A stretch of 64,000 nt of DNA, from positions 1,813,001 to 1,877,000 of the forward strand of contig NZ_CP095743.1 of the NCBI RefSeq assembly GCF_022049065.2, written 5' to 3'. Below the pieces are notes generated by a model that saw only the letters and a list, made by a program, of their open reading frames with translations, ran no database searches and was not told where the DNA came from. The translations under genes were made by a program, and so were the position numbers. The DNA comes from Niallia sp. Man26 (GTDB lineage Bacteria; Bacillota; Bacilli; Bacillales; Cytobacillaceae). Shown here piece after piece: positions 25,320 through 34,550 of the stretch (positions are counted from its first letter, which is position 1; every line of letters starts with the position of its first letter).

Positions 25320-27461
25320 TTGTATAACTCCATTCTAGTCATTATCAGTATTATTTTAATTTATATGGCCAGCTACACTTCTTTTGATTTATTTCAGCTT
25401 GTTAAAGCCTCTGAAAAGAACAGCCGCTTTTTATTTTTAGCTAGCACCTTCTCTCTTGGCTTTGGGTTTTGGGTAATGAGTTTTGTTGCATTAATGGCCG
25501 ATAATATATACGCAACTTCGAGCTACGATATTCCCATTGCGACATTATCCATGCTGATCGGAATTTGCTTTGCCGGAATGGCGTTTTATTCTATGCTGGA
25601 TAAGGAGAATAATAAGCATCGGATATATGTAAGCAGCTTGTTTTTCAGTTTTTCCATGCTGGCAGTATTCATATTAGGGCTTTATTCAATCGGTAATTCG
25701 GTGCAAGCTGAGAATATGCCTGCTCTATTTTTCAGCTTTCTGTTGCTGTTCAGCGGTTTTTCCTTTTCCGTGAAGCTGTCTTTTTATCCTGCTAAAAAGA
25801 CAAGAATAGCTAAAGGCATCGTTAGACCGTTATGCAGCTTCATCATTACAGGTGTATGTTTTTTAAGTCATTTCATTCTTTTGCACAGCATGACACCGAT
25901 TGAATATGAACCGAGCCACTATGATGACAGCTTTATTGTTTATGTCGTTTTATTCATTACTATATTAATCTTGGGCGGCCTTATTGGGACTAGTACATTG
26001 ATAAGGGAGAAGCTTGCTGTCAATGATATAAATGTTCGCGATATGCAGTATGCGCTGGATGAGTCCTCGATTGTCGCCTTTACAGACAAAAATGGGATGA
26101 TTACATATGTGAATGATAAATTTGTGGAAATATCGAAATACAGCCGTTCTGAATTAATTGGCCAAAATCACCGCATAATTAATTCCGGCTATCATTCGTC
26201 AGAGTTTTTTAAACAATTGTGGAAGACTATCAGTTCAGGGAATATATGGAAAGGTGAAATCCGCAATAAAGCAAAGGATGGTAGCTTCTACTGGGTGGAT
26301 ACGGTTATTGTTCCTTTCGTTAACAAAAAAGGAGAACCATATCAGTATGTTTCCATAAGAAGAGACATTACAGATCAGAAGCAAGACCAAATAAAGATGC
26401 AGGAAATGGTGCAAGAGGTGAGCGATATAAAGTTTGCCCTCGACCAGTCAAGCATTATTGCGTTTACAGATAAGCAAGGAGTCATCACCAATGTAAATGA
26501 TAAGTTTTGCCGGATTTCAGGTTATTCGGAAGAAGAGTTAATCGGTCAGACACATCGAATCGTTAATTCCGGCTATCATTCGGCCGCCTTTTTTCAAGAA
26601 TTATGGCATTCTATTGCCAACGGAGAGGTGTGGAAGGGAGAGATTCGCAACAAAGCGAAGAACGGATCGTACTATTGGGTAGATACCACTATTATTCCTT
26701 TCTTGGACAGTCAGAACAAACCATATAAATATTTAGCCATTAGAAATGATATAACGGAAAGAAAACGAACAGAAGAAATACTGCACAGACAGGACAAACT
26801 AGCGGCAGTTGGTCAGCTTGCTGCAGGTATAGCCCATGAAATTCGCAATCCGCTCACCTCTATAAAAGGATATACAGAATTCTTGAGTATGGATGAAACA
26901 GAAACAGACAGGCAGGAATTGTTTTCCATTGTATTAGAAGAGATTGAACGGGTTAATTCCATTGTCGAAGAGTTTATGCTATTGTCCAAGCCGACTTCTG
27001 CCAGCCTGGAGAAGAAGGAAATCATACCAATCATCGCAAATGTTCTTTCCATATTAGACTACCAGTTAAGAAAGAGCAAAGTGCAAGTAGACTTTACTTT
27101 TGATGACAGTGAGGCTCGTCTAGAATGTGATGAAAACAAGCTAAAGCAAGTCTTTCTTAATTTTATTAAAAATGCAGTAGAAGCAATGCCGAGTGGAGGC
27201 AGCTTAAAAATAGCAGTGAAAACTACTGCCAAGAGTATTGATGTGCTGCTTCAAGATACGGGGATTGGGATGGACAAGGACCAGCTTCAAAAACTGGGAG
27301 AGCCGTTTTTCACTACAAAAAAAGAAGGAACAGGGTTAGGATTATTGGTGAGTTTTAAGATTATTGAGAACTTTAAAGGGAAAGTATATATAGAAAGTGA
27401 AAAAAACAAAGGAACATCTTTCCATATAACTTTTCCGAAAGCAGGAAATGATTTAGGTTAA
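25320..27461 (+). CDS. Orphan sensor histidine kinase with MHYT-like membrane domain and tandem PAS
   Basis: The N-terminal ~230 residues hold seven membrane segments with SLGFGFWVMSFVALMA, a degenerate MHYT-type repeat in which the expected His is Ser. Two PAS-PAC modules follow (about residues 241-350 and 371-480) that are near copies of each other: both contain NSGYHS, WKGEIRNKAK and YWVDT. HisKA His is H506 in GIAHEIRNPLTS, then the ATPase boxes (NFIKNAVEAM, DTGIGM, GTGLGL). TTG 25320 is chosen because GGGAGG sits 7 bases upstream; an ATG 15 bases earlier has no site. No response regulator is adjacent, as for sporulation kinases KinA-KinE that feed Spo0F. That function is inferred. Confidence 0.85.
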   Translation: MYNSILVIISIILIYMASYTSFDLFQLVKASEKNSRFLFLASTFSLGFGFWVMSFVALMADNIYATSSYDIPIATLSMLIGICFAGMAFYSMLDKENNKHRIYVSSLFFSFSMLAVFILGLYSIGNSVQAENMPALFFSFLLLFSGFSFSVKLSFYPAKKTRIAKGIVRPLCSFIITGVCFLSHFILLHSMTPIEYEPSHYDDSFIVYVVLFITILILGGLIGTSTLIREKLAVNDINVRDMQYALDESSIVAFTDKNGMITYVNDKFVEISKYSRSELIGQNHRIINSGYHSSEFFKQLWKTISSGNIWKGEIRNKAKDGSFYWVDTVIVPFVNKKGEPYQYVSIRRDITDQKQDQIKMQEMVQEVSDIKFALDQSSIIAFTDKQGVITNVNDKFCRISGYSEEELIGQTHRIVNSGYHSAAFFQELWHSIANGEVWKGEIRNKAKNGSYYWVDTTIIPFLDSQNKPYKYLAIRNDITERKRTEEILHRQDKLAAVGQLAAGIAHEIRNPLTSIKGYTEFLSMDETETDRQELFSIVLEEIERVNSIVEEFMLLSKPTSASLEKKEIIPIIANVLSILDYQLRKSKVQVDFTFDDSEARLECDENKLKQVFLNFIKNAVEAMPSGGSLKIAVKTTAKSIDVLLQDTGIGMDKDQLQKLGEPFFTTKKEGTGLGLLVSFKIIENFKGKVYIESEKNKGTSFHITFPKAGNDLG

Positions 27462-27547
27462 AAGACTTAGTTATTTCCAATATAGTCCTAAAATACTAAG
27501 AGCAAGGATATAACAATACGTACTATTCTGACAATTAGACTTTTAAC

Positions 27548-27564
27548 TGTTAAAGGTTTGTCAT
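27548..27564 (+). promoter_or_regulatory. WalR (YycF)-like box upstream of LysM-3D gene
   Basis: TGTTAA-AGGTT-TGTCAT matches the WalR consensus TGT(A/T)A(A/T/C)-N5-TGT(A/T)A(A/T/C) at 11 of 12 positions. It lies about 100 bases before the start of a YocH-like gene, and yocH is a known WalR target in B. subtilis. Confidence 0.5.
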
Positions 27565-27665
27565 ATTAGTAACGGAATTGCTATCTCCTTGTTCTTTTTA
27601 TTTGCGCTTTTCATGTTAAGATAATACCCGTTAGCTTGTTTAAGCTAGTTAGGAGGTAAAGATAA

Positions 27666-28388
27666 ATGAAAAAACTATTATCATTTATTGCATGCGCAAC
27701 AATTGCCACTTCCATAGGGACAGAAGCGAAGGCGGCAGAAGTCACTGTAAAAAAAGGAGACACACTTTGGAGCATTTCCCAAGACTATAATGTTTCCACA
27801 GGTGACATTAAAGATTGGAATGACCTTGATTCTGACATAATTAAAGTTAACGATACATTAGATCTCCAAGTGGAGAAAAAATATAAAGTCAAATCTGGCG
27901 ACACTCTTTGGAGCATCGCAAGGGAAAATGACAATTCAGTAGAGGATTTAATGGAGTGGAATGATCTATCTTCAGAAAAAATCTATGCTGGTGAAAAAAT
28001 AATCGTCGATAACGGAATCGACAAAAAAGATTCCGGTAAGAAGGAAAAAACAAAAGAGTCAGCTGCAAAAACAGTTAATAAGGATGATTCAGGAAATGCC
28101 GAGACATTGACTGTTTCTGCAACTGCCTACACAGCAGATTGTAAAGGCTGCTCTGGTGTTACTGCGACAGGGATTGATTTGAATGAAAATCCAAATCAAA
28201 AGGTCATCGCAGTTGATCCGAAAGTTATTCCGCTAGGCTCTACCGTTTATGTGGAAGGTTACGGTAAGGCTATTGCTGGAGATACAGGCGGAGCTATTAA
28301 AGGGAATAAAATAGACTTGTTTATGTCTTCAGAGAAGCAAGCACTGAAATGGGGAAGACAGCAAGTCGAGGTTAAAATCATTGATTAA
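27666..28388 (+). CDS. LysM-3D domain cell-wall protein, YocH-like
   Basis: A secreted peptidoglycan-binding and probably cleaving enzyme. The 240 residues have a signal peptide (cleavage near TEAKAAE), two LysM repeats (VKKGDTLWSISQDYNVS about residue 28, and VKSGDTLWSIARENDNS about residue 78), a charged linker, and a C-terminal 3D domain. The three conserved aspartates are seen in IAVDPKVIPLG, IAGDTGGAIKG and NKIDLF. AGGAGG precedes the ATG. Monocistronic, with a terminator. The 3D domain is shared with lytic transglycosylases such as MltA. Confidence 0.9.
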   Translation: MKKLLSFIACATIATSIGTEAKAAEVTVKKGDTLWSISQDYNVSTGDIKDWNDLDSDIIKVNDTLDLQVEKKYKVKSGDTLWSIARENDNSVEDLMEWNDLSSEKIYAGEKIIVDNGIDKKDSGKKEKTKESAAKTVNKDDSGNAETLTVSATAYTADCKGCSGVTATGIDLNENPNQKVIAVDPKVIPLGSTVYVEGYGKAIAGDTGGAIKGNKIDLFMSSEKQALKWGRQQVEVKIID

Positions 28389-28403
28389 TCATGTCAGAGA
28401 TGG

Positions 28404-28432
28404 AAGGATAGCATTTTGCTATCCTTTTTTTT
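28404..28432 (+). terminator. Terminator after the LysM-3D gene
   Basis: Stem AAGGATAGC / GCTATCCTT with eight T following. Confidence 0.88.
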
Positions 28433-28438
28433 GCTTTC

Positions 28439-29170
28439 TTATTTATTTTCCTTATCATTCGCCTTCACAAAAAATTGGTGTACAGGCATAACAAGTGATT
28501 TCATATTGTCCTCTAGCTTAGTTGCTAGAAATTGAATTCTTTCAAAAACGATGCCTTTAAGCTGATCCATTTGTCTTGTTAGTTTACCGACTTTCGCATC
28601 TGTATCTTCCATTTTCTCTAGGATTGTTTGCTGGAAAACCTCTTGAAGGTCTAATTTTTCTTCGATTTTTTGCTGCGTTTCTTCATTCGCACTTATTTTT
28701 GCTGTTAAGGAGTCAGAGCTCTGCTTAAATGTTTCTAATGTTTTAGTAAGTGTATGAAGCGCAGTTTCTTGGATGGTGAACTGATCGAGTATGGCTGTAT
28801 GAACGAGCTGCTCTTCAATGAGCTTTTGTTCGGTGTCTGCAGCCAATCTTTCTGTTTGCTGGGTGGTCTGGAGAATCGTTTTTATGTCATCTTGGTTTCG
28901 TTTTGCTTCTTCAAGAATATCTTTAGACAAAGCTTCCTGCACAAAAAGTAATTCCTCCAAATGCTGTATTTTTTCTCCTTGCGCATTGCTGTTTCTATTT
29001 CCTTGAAGTAAAAGCTCCTCTAATTGCAATGCAAGCTGCTCGTTTTTTATCTGCTGGTTTGCTAAAACAGATTGCAGATAGTTATGATGATATACCGATT
29101 GGCACGTATCTGCGGTTATATTTGTCTCTGGCAAATACACAGATGTATTTCGATTATCATATTCAGGCAA
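28439..29170 (-). CDS. Coiled-coil hypothetical protein (243 aa)
   Basis: No signal peptide, membrane segment or enzyme motif. Residues about 30-235 are almost continuous heptad-like helix rich in Gln, Glu, Leu and Thr (for example QLALQLEELLLQ and LVHTAILDQFTIQETALHTL). The N-terminus MPEYDNRNTSVYLPET is probably unstructured. AAGGAGG precedes the ATG. It is convergent with the LysM-3D gene and divergent from the chemoreceptor gene. Function unknown; a scaffold or tethering role is a guess. Confidence 0.65.
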   Translation of the reverse strand: MPEYDNRNTSVYLPETNITADTCQSVYHHNYLQSVLANQQIKNEQLALQLEELLLQGNRNSNAQGEKIQHLEELLFVQEALSKDILEEAKRNQDDIKTILQTTQQTERLAADTEQKLIEEQLVHTAILDQFTIQETALHTLTKTLETFKQSSDSLTAKISANEETQQKIEEKLDLQEVFQQTILEKMEDTDAKVGKLTRQMDQLKGIVFERIQFLATKLEDNMKSLVMPVHQFFVKANDKENK

Positions 29171-29322
29171 TTTACTTCCTCCTTTTTTATCTATTCCTTA
29201 CAGCTTATGTGCTTCTTTGCAAAAAGGTTGCTATTGCTAAACAGCATTCTATCCGAGATAAAATTTAACATTTCTCGAGATTGTCCGATAAAAATATGTA
29301 TTAATATTTTTGGAGGTTACTT

Positions 29323-31377
29323 ATGTCATTAAAAAACAAAATGATTGGCATTACGAGCTTAATCATTATTGTGCTCATAGCAGCATCAAGTCTTGTGCAA
29401 TTTGTGGAAACAAATCGCATGAAAAAGGATACAAAGGCAGTAATGGAAGAATTGGATGCCAACTCAACAAAAGATGTGGAAGAAAAGCTAACAGAATTAT
29501 CAACGCAAATTTCACAGCATGTAGTAGTTTTAGAGGAGCAGTTAGACCAAGCAATGGCAAATGCTGCTTATACGCTTCAACAAATAGATGCGCAAAAAAA
29601 TATCTCTAATCAAGATTTAAAGGAGATAGCAGAACAAACAGGGATGAATGATTTCTTAATTACGGATGAAAAAGGGGTTTTTACTCATTCAACAGATAAA
29701 GCATCCATTGGCTTTGATTTGCTTGCCATAGATCCAACCGTTAAGGGACTTCTGTCAGGTGAACTTAAAATCATGGAAGGTCCGCTGACAATAAAAAAAG
29801 AAAGTGGTGAGATCTTTAAATTTACCTCTATTCCAAGACTAGATGGAAAGGGGATAGTAGAGGTCGGTCAAAATGCCGAAGTTTTTGAAGAGTCTCTTTC
29901 TAAATTTATTCAAGATGGAAACGGTGTTCAGTCACTGTACTTAATTAGCAGCAGTGGTATTGTTTTGACGGAAACCTTGAGAGAAGGACAAGAGCAAGTG
30001 TTTGAAAAGGGTTCAACGATTAAGGATGAAACAATTCAATCAGTTATAGATTCAAAAAAACCGGCCTTATCCATAAAAGATGGAAAAGCTGAAACATATT
30101 ATCCAGTTATCGTTAATGATGAAGCGAGATATGTGCTAATGGCGCAAGTGGATACAGCCTCTTATTTTGAGAATGCAAATATCGCAAGTGCGGCTTTGAC
30201 GGATGTTCAAGACAGCTTGACAAAAACGAATATGACTTCCCTTATTTTGTCACTAATCCTGTCAATTGGCTTGATTGCCGCATTGGTTTATATTATTAGA
30301 AAAAGCTTACAGCCATTGGATCATATTAGATTGCATGCTCAAAAAATAGCAGAAGGCGACCTGCAAAGTGATGATGTGATTACGAACTCTAAGGACGAAA
30401 TTGGCGAACTTGCCGCTTCCTTTCGTGTAATGACCGACAACCTTAGGGAGGTTATCCAAAAGGTGAGAATCAGCTCAGAACAAGTCGCAGCCTCAGCTGA
30501 AGAGCTGACAGCAGGCACAGAAGAAATGAATGCCGCATCAGAGCATATTTCAACAACTGTCCATGAAGTGAGTGCAGCAATGGATAACCAAGTTGTTGAA
30601 TTGACAAAAACAGATCAGTCTGTAGCTAATATGCTTAATTATGTACAGAAAATTTCAGTCAGCTCTGATGGAGTTGCAAAACGGTCTGTGGATGCATCTG
30701 CAAAGGCAGCAGACGGAAACAAAGCAATTGATACTGTTGAAGCCCAGATGGATACGATTAACACTAGTGTTAGAGAGACATCAAAGGTTATTAAAGAGCT
30801 TGGCAGCTATTCAAGTGAAATTGGAGAGATATCGAAAGTTATTACTGGCATTGCTGACCAAACGAATCTTCTTGCCTTAAATGCAGCGATTGAAGCAGCA
30901 AGAGCTGGCGAACAGGGTAAAGGCTTTGCGGTTGTGGCAGAAGAAGTCCGCCAATTGGCAGAGCAATCCTCTGAATCAGCAGGCAAGATAAGTAATCTTA
31001 TCGGCAGAATCCAAACAGAAACAATAAAAGCAGTTGAATCGATGAATAATGCGACTGCAGAGGTGGATGGCGGTATTAAAGTAGTCCATCAAACAGGAGA
31101 AATATTTGGTGAAATAAAATCTGCGGTAGATGAAGTCAGTGGTCAAATTACGCATGTTTCTCATTCTGTTAAAGAATTGAACAATGGCATGGAACAAATG
31201 GTTCTAGCAATCAATCTTGTCAAACAAATGGCAGAGCAAACAGATCAAGGAACACAGAATGTTTCGGCAGCTACAGAAGAACAAATTGCATCCATGCAGG
31301 AAATTTCTGCATCTGCACTCTCTTTAAGTAAAATGGCGGAAGAATTAATGACATTAATTAGCAGATTTAAGCTGTAA
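29323..31377 (+). CDS. Methyl-accepting chemotaxis protein
   Basis: A 684-residue transducer: membrane segment 1 at about 9-27, an extracellular sensor domain to about 298 ([20 protein letters not shown] suggests a Cache-like fold), segment 2 at about 301-323, a HAMP domain ([20 protein letters not shown]), then the signalling coiled coil. The hairpin tip is [20 protein letters not shown] followed by [26 protein letters not shown] precedes the ATG. It is monocistronic with a strong terminator. The ligand is unknown. Confidence 0.93.
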   Translation: MSLKNKMIGITSLIIIVLIAASSLVQFVETNRMKKDTKAVMEELDANSTKDVEEKLTELSTQISQHVVVLEEQLDQAMANAAYTLQQIDAQKNISNQDLKEIAEQTGMNDFLITDEKGVFTHSTDKASIGFDLLAIDPTVKGLLSGELKIMEGPLTIKKESGEIFKFTSIPRLDGKGIVEVGQNAEVFEESLSKFIQDGNGVQSLYLISSSGIVLTETLREGQEQVFEKGSTIKDETIQSVIDSKKPALSIKDGKAETYYPVIVNDEARYVLMAQVDTASYFENANIASAALTDVQDSLTKTNMTSLILSLILSIGLIAALVYIIRKSLQPLDHIRLHAQKIAEGDLQSDDVITNSKDEIGELAASFRVMTDNLREVIQKVRISSEQVAASAEELTAGTEEMNAASEHISTTVHEVSAAMDNQVVELTKTDQSVANMLNYVQKISVSSDGVAKRSVDASAKAADGNKAIDTVEAQMDTINTSVRETSKVIKELGSYSSEIGEISKVITGIADQTNLLALNAAIEAARAGEQGKGFAVVAEEVRQLAEQSSESAGKISNLIGRIQTETIKAVESMNNATAEVDGGIKVVHQTGEIFGEIKSAVDEVSGQITHVSHSVKELNNGMEQMVLAINLVKQMAEQTDQGTQNVSAATEEQIASMQEISASALSLSKMAEELMTLISRFKL

Positions 31378-31382
31378 ATAAC

Positions 31383-31417
31383 AACAAAGCCCTCGAGCGT
31401 ACTCGAGGGCTTTGTTT
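31383..31417 (+). terminator. Terminator after the chemoreceptor gene
   Basis: Perfect 14-bp arms ending CCTCGAG / CTCGAGG, closing on CTTTGTTT. Confidence 0.88.
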
Positions 31418-31639
31418 AGGAAATAATCAGATTTTTCGTAAGAAAATGAGAGAAAAGAGGGAGATATAAGATTTATTTTCACTAAAAAAACTTATGTAAA
31501 TAATAAATAAGCATTTTGTTAACTGGAAATTAATAAAAGAATGGAGAAGGCATTTTTAATTAGCAATAGAAGGAAAAAAGAAGGGGAGAGCAAAGTTGAT
31601 AAGAAGAGCAAATTATTTGCCCCTCTTGTTTTGCTCGTT

Positions 31640-31876
31640 TTACATGAATGGAGGGATGCCTTTACTAAATTCAGAGATAATAGTAGTGATGGACTGTATG
31701 TCTTGATCATCTATGTTAAATGCCGTCTTCACCTTGTTCTCAAGCTCCTTGCTGACATTTCTTTTACCTACTTCCACAAGTGCAATTAACGCAAAGCTGC
31801 AATTGACAACCTTAGCAAAGTCTCTCTGTGTCATCTCATAGTTTTTTCGAATAAATTTAATAATTTCTTTGTTCAT
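31640..31876 (-). CDS. XRE-family transcriptional regulator (78 aa)
   Basis: The helix-turn-helix spans about residues 3-58: IIKFIRKNYEMTQRDFAKVV, then FALIALVEVGKRNVSKELEN. The rest is a short tail ending SEFSKGIPPFM. The start at 31876 has GAGGTGA upstream; extending to 31945 lacks a site and adds a Cys-rich unlikely leader. It is divergent from the PlsY-like and GNAT-aminotransferase pair (start 32167), so it may control them. Small stand-alone XRE proteins also occur in mobile elements, but no such element is visible. Confidence 0.72.
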   Translation of the reverse strand: MNKEIIKFIRKNYEMTQRDFAKVVNCSFALIALVEVGKRNVSKELENKVKTAFNIDDQDIQSITTIISEFSKGIPPFM

Positions 31877-32083
31877 TTCGTTCACCTCGGTTTTACAAGC
31901 AAATACATCTGAACCTGGACATAAATATCCCCAGATTCTAAACATTTCTTCTCAACTATCTATATATCGGATAGATTGCTACATTCATAATAAAAAAACT
32001 AAAGAAATTATTCAACAGGTATTTCGCATCTGTAAATAAAATATCTTCATTTTGGTCTTATCTTAAAGAAAAATTAATAATAA

Positions 32084-32113
32084 TTGTGTAAATTTATTCT
32101 AATCATGTATAAT
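32084..32113 (+). promoter_or_regulatory. Promoter of the PlsY-like / GNAT-aminotransferase unit
   Basis: TTGTGT (32084-32089), 18-base spacer, TATAAT (32108-32113), 54 bases upstream of the TTG start. The -10 is perfect, the -35 partial. Confidence 0.5.
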
Positions 32114-32166
32114 TTACTTGGTTGAAAATTACAGTTAAATAGTAAAAACAGACAGAGGGTGTAAAT

Positions 32167-32736
32167 TTGCTAGTTTTGTATTTCATTTCCGCTTATCTAC
32201 TCGGAAATCTTTTATTTGGTGTCATCATTGGGAGAATTCTTTCAGGGACAGATATACGTTCAGAAGGCAGCCAAAATGCTGGGGCAAGGAATGCTGGCAG
32301 GCTGTATGGTAAAAAAGCTTTTGTACTTACGTTTTTAGGAGATGCCTTAAAAGGTGCGGCTGTTATTATAACAGGAAGATTACTTGGTTGCTCGACTGCA
32401 GTGTTGCTTGCCGGCTTGCTGTTTGTTTGTATCGGGCATATTAAGCCGCTTGTTTTTCGGTTTAAAGGCGGAAAAGGAATCTCCACATTAATCGGCGGAC
32501 TAATCGCGATTCATTGGCTGTTTGTCCCGATCATCATTGTCAGCTTCTTTGTTTTTTATCTTCTATACCGAGGTTTTACTGTACCAGGTTTGCTGAGTTT
32601 AACTGTTTGTGCCTTCGCTTTTTTCTTAATGGAAAAGGACGTTTGGTCAGGCTGCCTTGCTCTGCTGCTGGTAGCTGTGATTATACTCGCCCATCGTGTC
32701 AGCTGGAGGGAGTTTCTAGTTAGAAAAACTAAATAA
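32167..32736 (+). CDS. PlsY-family acyltransferase paralogue
   Basis: PlsY moves acyl groups from acyl-phosphate to glycerol-3-phosphate in the membrane. This 189-residue protein has the expected five or so membrane segments and the loop-2 motif GHIKPLVFRFKGGKG (residues 90-104). Loop 1, canonically SGN-x-GATN, reads SQNAGARN (about 35-42) with Arg in place of Thr, which suggests an altered acceptor or donor. AGAGGGTG lies 7 bases before the TTG start. It is followed after 32 bases by a GNAT-aminotransferase fusion, so the two are co-transcribed. It is probably not the housekeeping PlsY, which usually stands near parEC. Confidence 0.75.
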   Translation: MLVLYFISAYLLGNLLFGVIIGRILSGTDIRSEGSQNAGARNAGRLYGKKAFVLTFLGDALKGAAVIITGRLLGCSTAVLLAGLLFVCIGHIKPLVFRFKGGKGISTLIGGLIAIHWLFVPIIIVSFFVFYLLYRGFTVPGLLSLTVCAFAFFLMEKDVWSGCLALLLVAVIILAHRVSWREFLVRKTK

Positions 32737-32768
32737 TAAGCTTATATTTCTTGGAGAGGGGTATTTTA

Positions 32769-34385
32769 ATGGCGAAAAAAACTTCCTATTTATTCAAAAT
32801 TGCTTCACATCCACAGGAATTCGAACAGATTTTTCGGTTAAATCATGAAACCTTTGCTGAGGAAATTCCCCAGCATGACAGAAATGAGCAAGGAGTGCTA
32901 ATTGATTCTTTTCATGACCAAAATACATATATCATTGCCTTAAAGGATCATCAAGTAATTGGCATGATTTCTCTGGCAGATAAGCGGCCTTTTTCCTTAG
33001 ATAAAAAGCTGGGAGATATTGGTTTTTACTTGTCTGACATAGTGAATGTAAATAAGCTTTGCGAAATCAGGCTGCTCTCTATTAGGAAGGAGTACCGGAA
33101 AACAAAGGTTTTCGTTGGCTTATTGCGCATGCTTCACCATGTCTTTATCGAGAAAGGCTACGATGGAGCTGTTATTAGCGGCATTCTCCGTGAGGAAAAA
33201 CTGTATAAGCATATCGGGTTTATTCCGTTTGCCCATCAAGTTGGCAGTCATGGAGCAATCTATCAGCCTATGTATCTGTTAAAGGATAGAATTTTGCTTT
33301 CAGAAAAAGTATTGCCGGCAACGGTTTCTTTTTTGCCAGGCCCTGTTTTAGTAACAGACAATGTCCTTGATGCGTTTTGTCGCCAAGGTTTCTCCCATCG
33401 TGACAACTTATTTATGGAGATGATGGAACGAGTGCAGACAAGGCTGACAGATCTTACGAAAGCTAAATATGTTCAAGTAATGCTCGGAACAGGAACGCTC
33501 GCAAACGACGCTGTCGCCGCCCAGCTGTCTCTATTAAACGGTAAAGGGCTAATCTTAAGCAACGGAGAATTTGGAGAGCGTTTGGCGCAAAGGGCAGCAA
33601 GATTCCAGCTTCATTGCCAAGTTTTAAAGAAAGAGTGGGGCGAGCCGTTCTCAGAGGAGGAATTGAGAACAGCACTCAATGGAGGAGTGGAATGGATATG
33701 GTATGTTCATTGTGAAACCTCTACGGGCACTGTCATTCCGATTGAACATATAACCAAGTTAATAGGTGACAAGCCGATTAAACAGGCAGTAGACTGTATC
33801 AGCACGATAGGAGCACTGCCAGTCAGCCTTAAAAATGTATATTTAGCAACAGCTGTGAGTGGAAAAGGAATTGAATCAGTCTCAGGATTAGCTCTCGTAT
33901 TTCATAATCATGCTGTTAAGCCGAATGAACAGCTTCCACCGTATTTAGATTTAGGACTGTACCATTCCCATAACAGTGTCCCATATACCCATTCTTCCCC
34001 ATTGCTTGCTGCATTAGAGCAAGCGCTCACAAAAGATTTTACAAAAAAGTTTAGCGATGTTGCCGACTGGTTTGCATACACATATAAAAGACTGACAGAT
34101 GCTAAGTTTTATGTGTTGCCGGCAGCAAATTTGCACTGTTCCCCAATCCTGACAGTATGTCTTGATCCCGCTCTTTCCTCTGTTATGATTGGTGATTGGA
34201 TGAAAAAGCAAGGTTTTCATCTCCATTATCAAAGCAGCTACTTGCAAGAGAGAAACTGGATTCAAATATCAATGTTAGCAAATGTGTCAATTGAAAATAC
34301 CGAGGCAATGCTGCAAATATTTTTTAGCATTTGTTCTTATCTGCAACAATTACTAGACGACAACAGAGAAGCGCTGGCAAACTGA
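32769..34385 (+). CDS. Fusion of a GNAT-like N-acyltransferase and a class V aminotransferase
   Basis: Residues about 1-175 look like a GNAT/autoinducer-synthase-type fold (NHETFAEEIPQHDRNE, LCEIRLLSIRKEYRK, LYKHIGFIPFAHQVGSHG). Residues about 185-535 are a class V PLP enzyme: LPGPVLVTDNVLDAF, MLGTGTLANDAVAAQL, WYVHCETSTGTVIPIEHI, VDCISTIGALPVS with D342, and the probable PLP lysine K366 in AVSGKGIESVSGLALVF. The usual SGSQKxL is shortened to SGKG, an unusual form. ATG 32769 has GGAGAGGGG just upstream; the TTG at 32751 overlaps that site. It is coupled to a PlsY paralogue. The nearby purine operon raises a PucG-like alternative for the second half. The true product is unknown. Confidence 0.75.
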   Translation: MAKKTSYLFKIASHPQEFEQIFRLNHETFAEEIPQHDRNEQGVLIDSFHDQNTYIIALKDHQVIGMISLADKRPFSLDKKLGDIGFYLSDIVNVNKLCEIRLLSIRKEYRKTKVFVGLLRMLHHVFIEKGYDGAVISGILREEKLYKHIGFIPFAHQVGSHGAIYQPMYLLKDRILLSEKVLPATVSFLPGPVLVTDNVLDAFCRQGFSHRDNLFMEMMERVQTRLTDLTKAKYVQVMLGTGTLANDAVAAQLSLLNGKGLILSNGEFGERLAQRAARFQLHCQVLKKEWGEPFSEEELRTALNGGVEWIWYVHCETSTGTVIPIEHITKLIGDKPIKQAVDCISTIGALPVSLKNVYLATAVSGKGIESVSGLALVFHNHAVKPNEQLPPYLDLGLYHSHNSVPYTHSSPLLAALEQALTKDFTKKFSDVADWFAYTYKRLTDAKFYVLPAANLHCSPILTVCLDPALSSVMIGDWMKKQGFHLHYQSSYLQERNWIQISMLANVSIENTEAMLQIFFSICSYLQQLLDDNREALAN

Positions 34386-34509
34386 TTTTTTACAATATAT
34401 TAGCAGGTTAAATAGTTGTGCAATTTAGCTAATTCTAAATATTTTTATTATATAAATTCAACAATGACATTTTTTATGGAGAAAGATAATATTTTTTAAT
34501 AACAAATGA

Positions 34510-34526
34510 TGTTATATTTATTAACA
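34510..34526. promoter_or_regulatory. TnrA/GlnR-like box upstream of the purine catabolism operon
   Basis: TGTTATATTTATTAACA fits the 17-bp consensus TGTNANAWWWTNTNACA at all but one specified position. It lies about 80 bases before the operon's first start. TnrA is a known activator of B. subtilis purine catabolic genes under nitrogen limitation, so the placement makes sense. No PucR box was found in the same gap. Confidence 0.55.
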
Positions 34527-34527
34527 T

Positions 34528-34550
34528 GAGGGCGGTTATAAGCCCTCTTT
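34528..34550 (+). terminator. Hairpin with T-rich tail before the purine operon
   Basis: GAGGGC / GCCCTC around a 7-9 base loop, then TTTCTTT. It could end the GNAT-aminotransferase transcript or act in the leader of the purine operon; it touches the TnrA-like box. Confidence 0.5.

Noticed and set aside
31541..31789. 82-residue plus-strand ORF over the XRE gene
   Set aside because: Antisense to a good helix-turn-helix gene and lacks a ribosome site.
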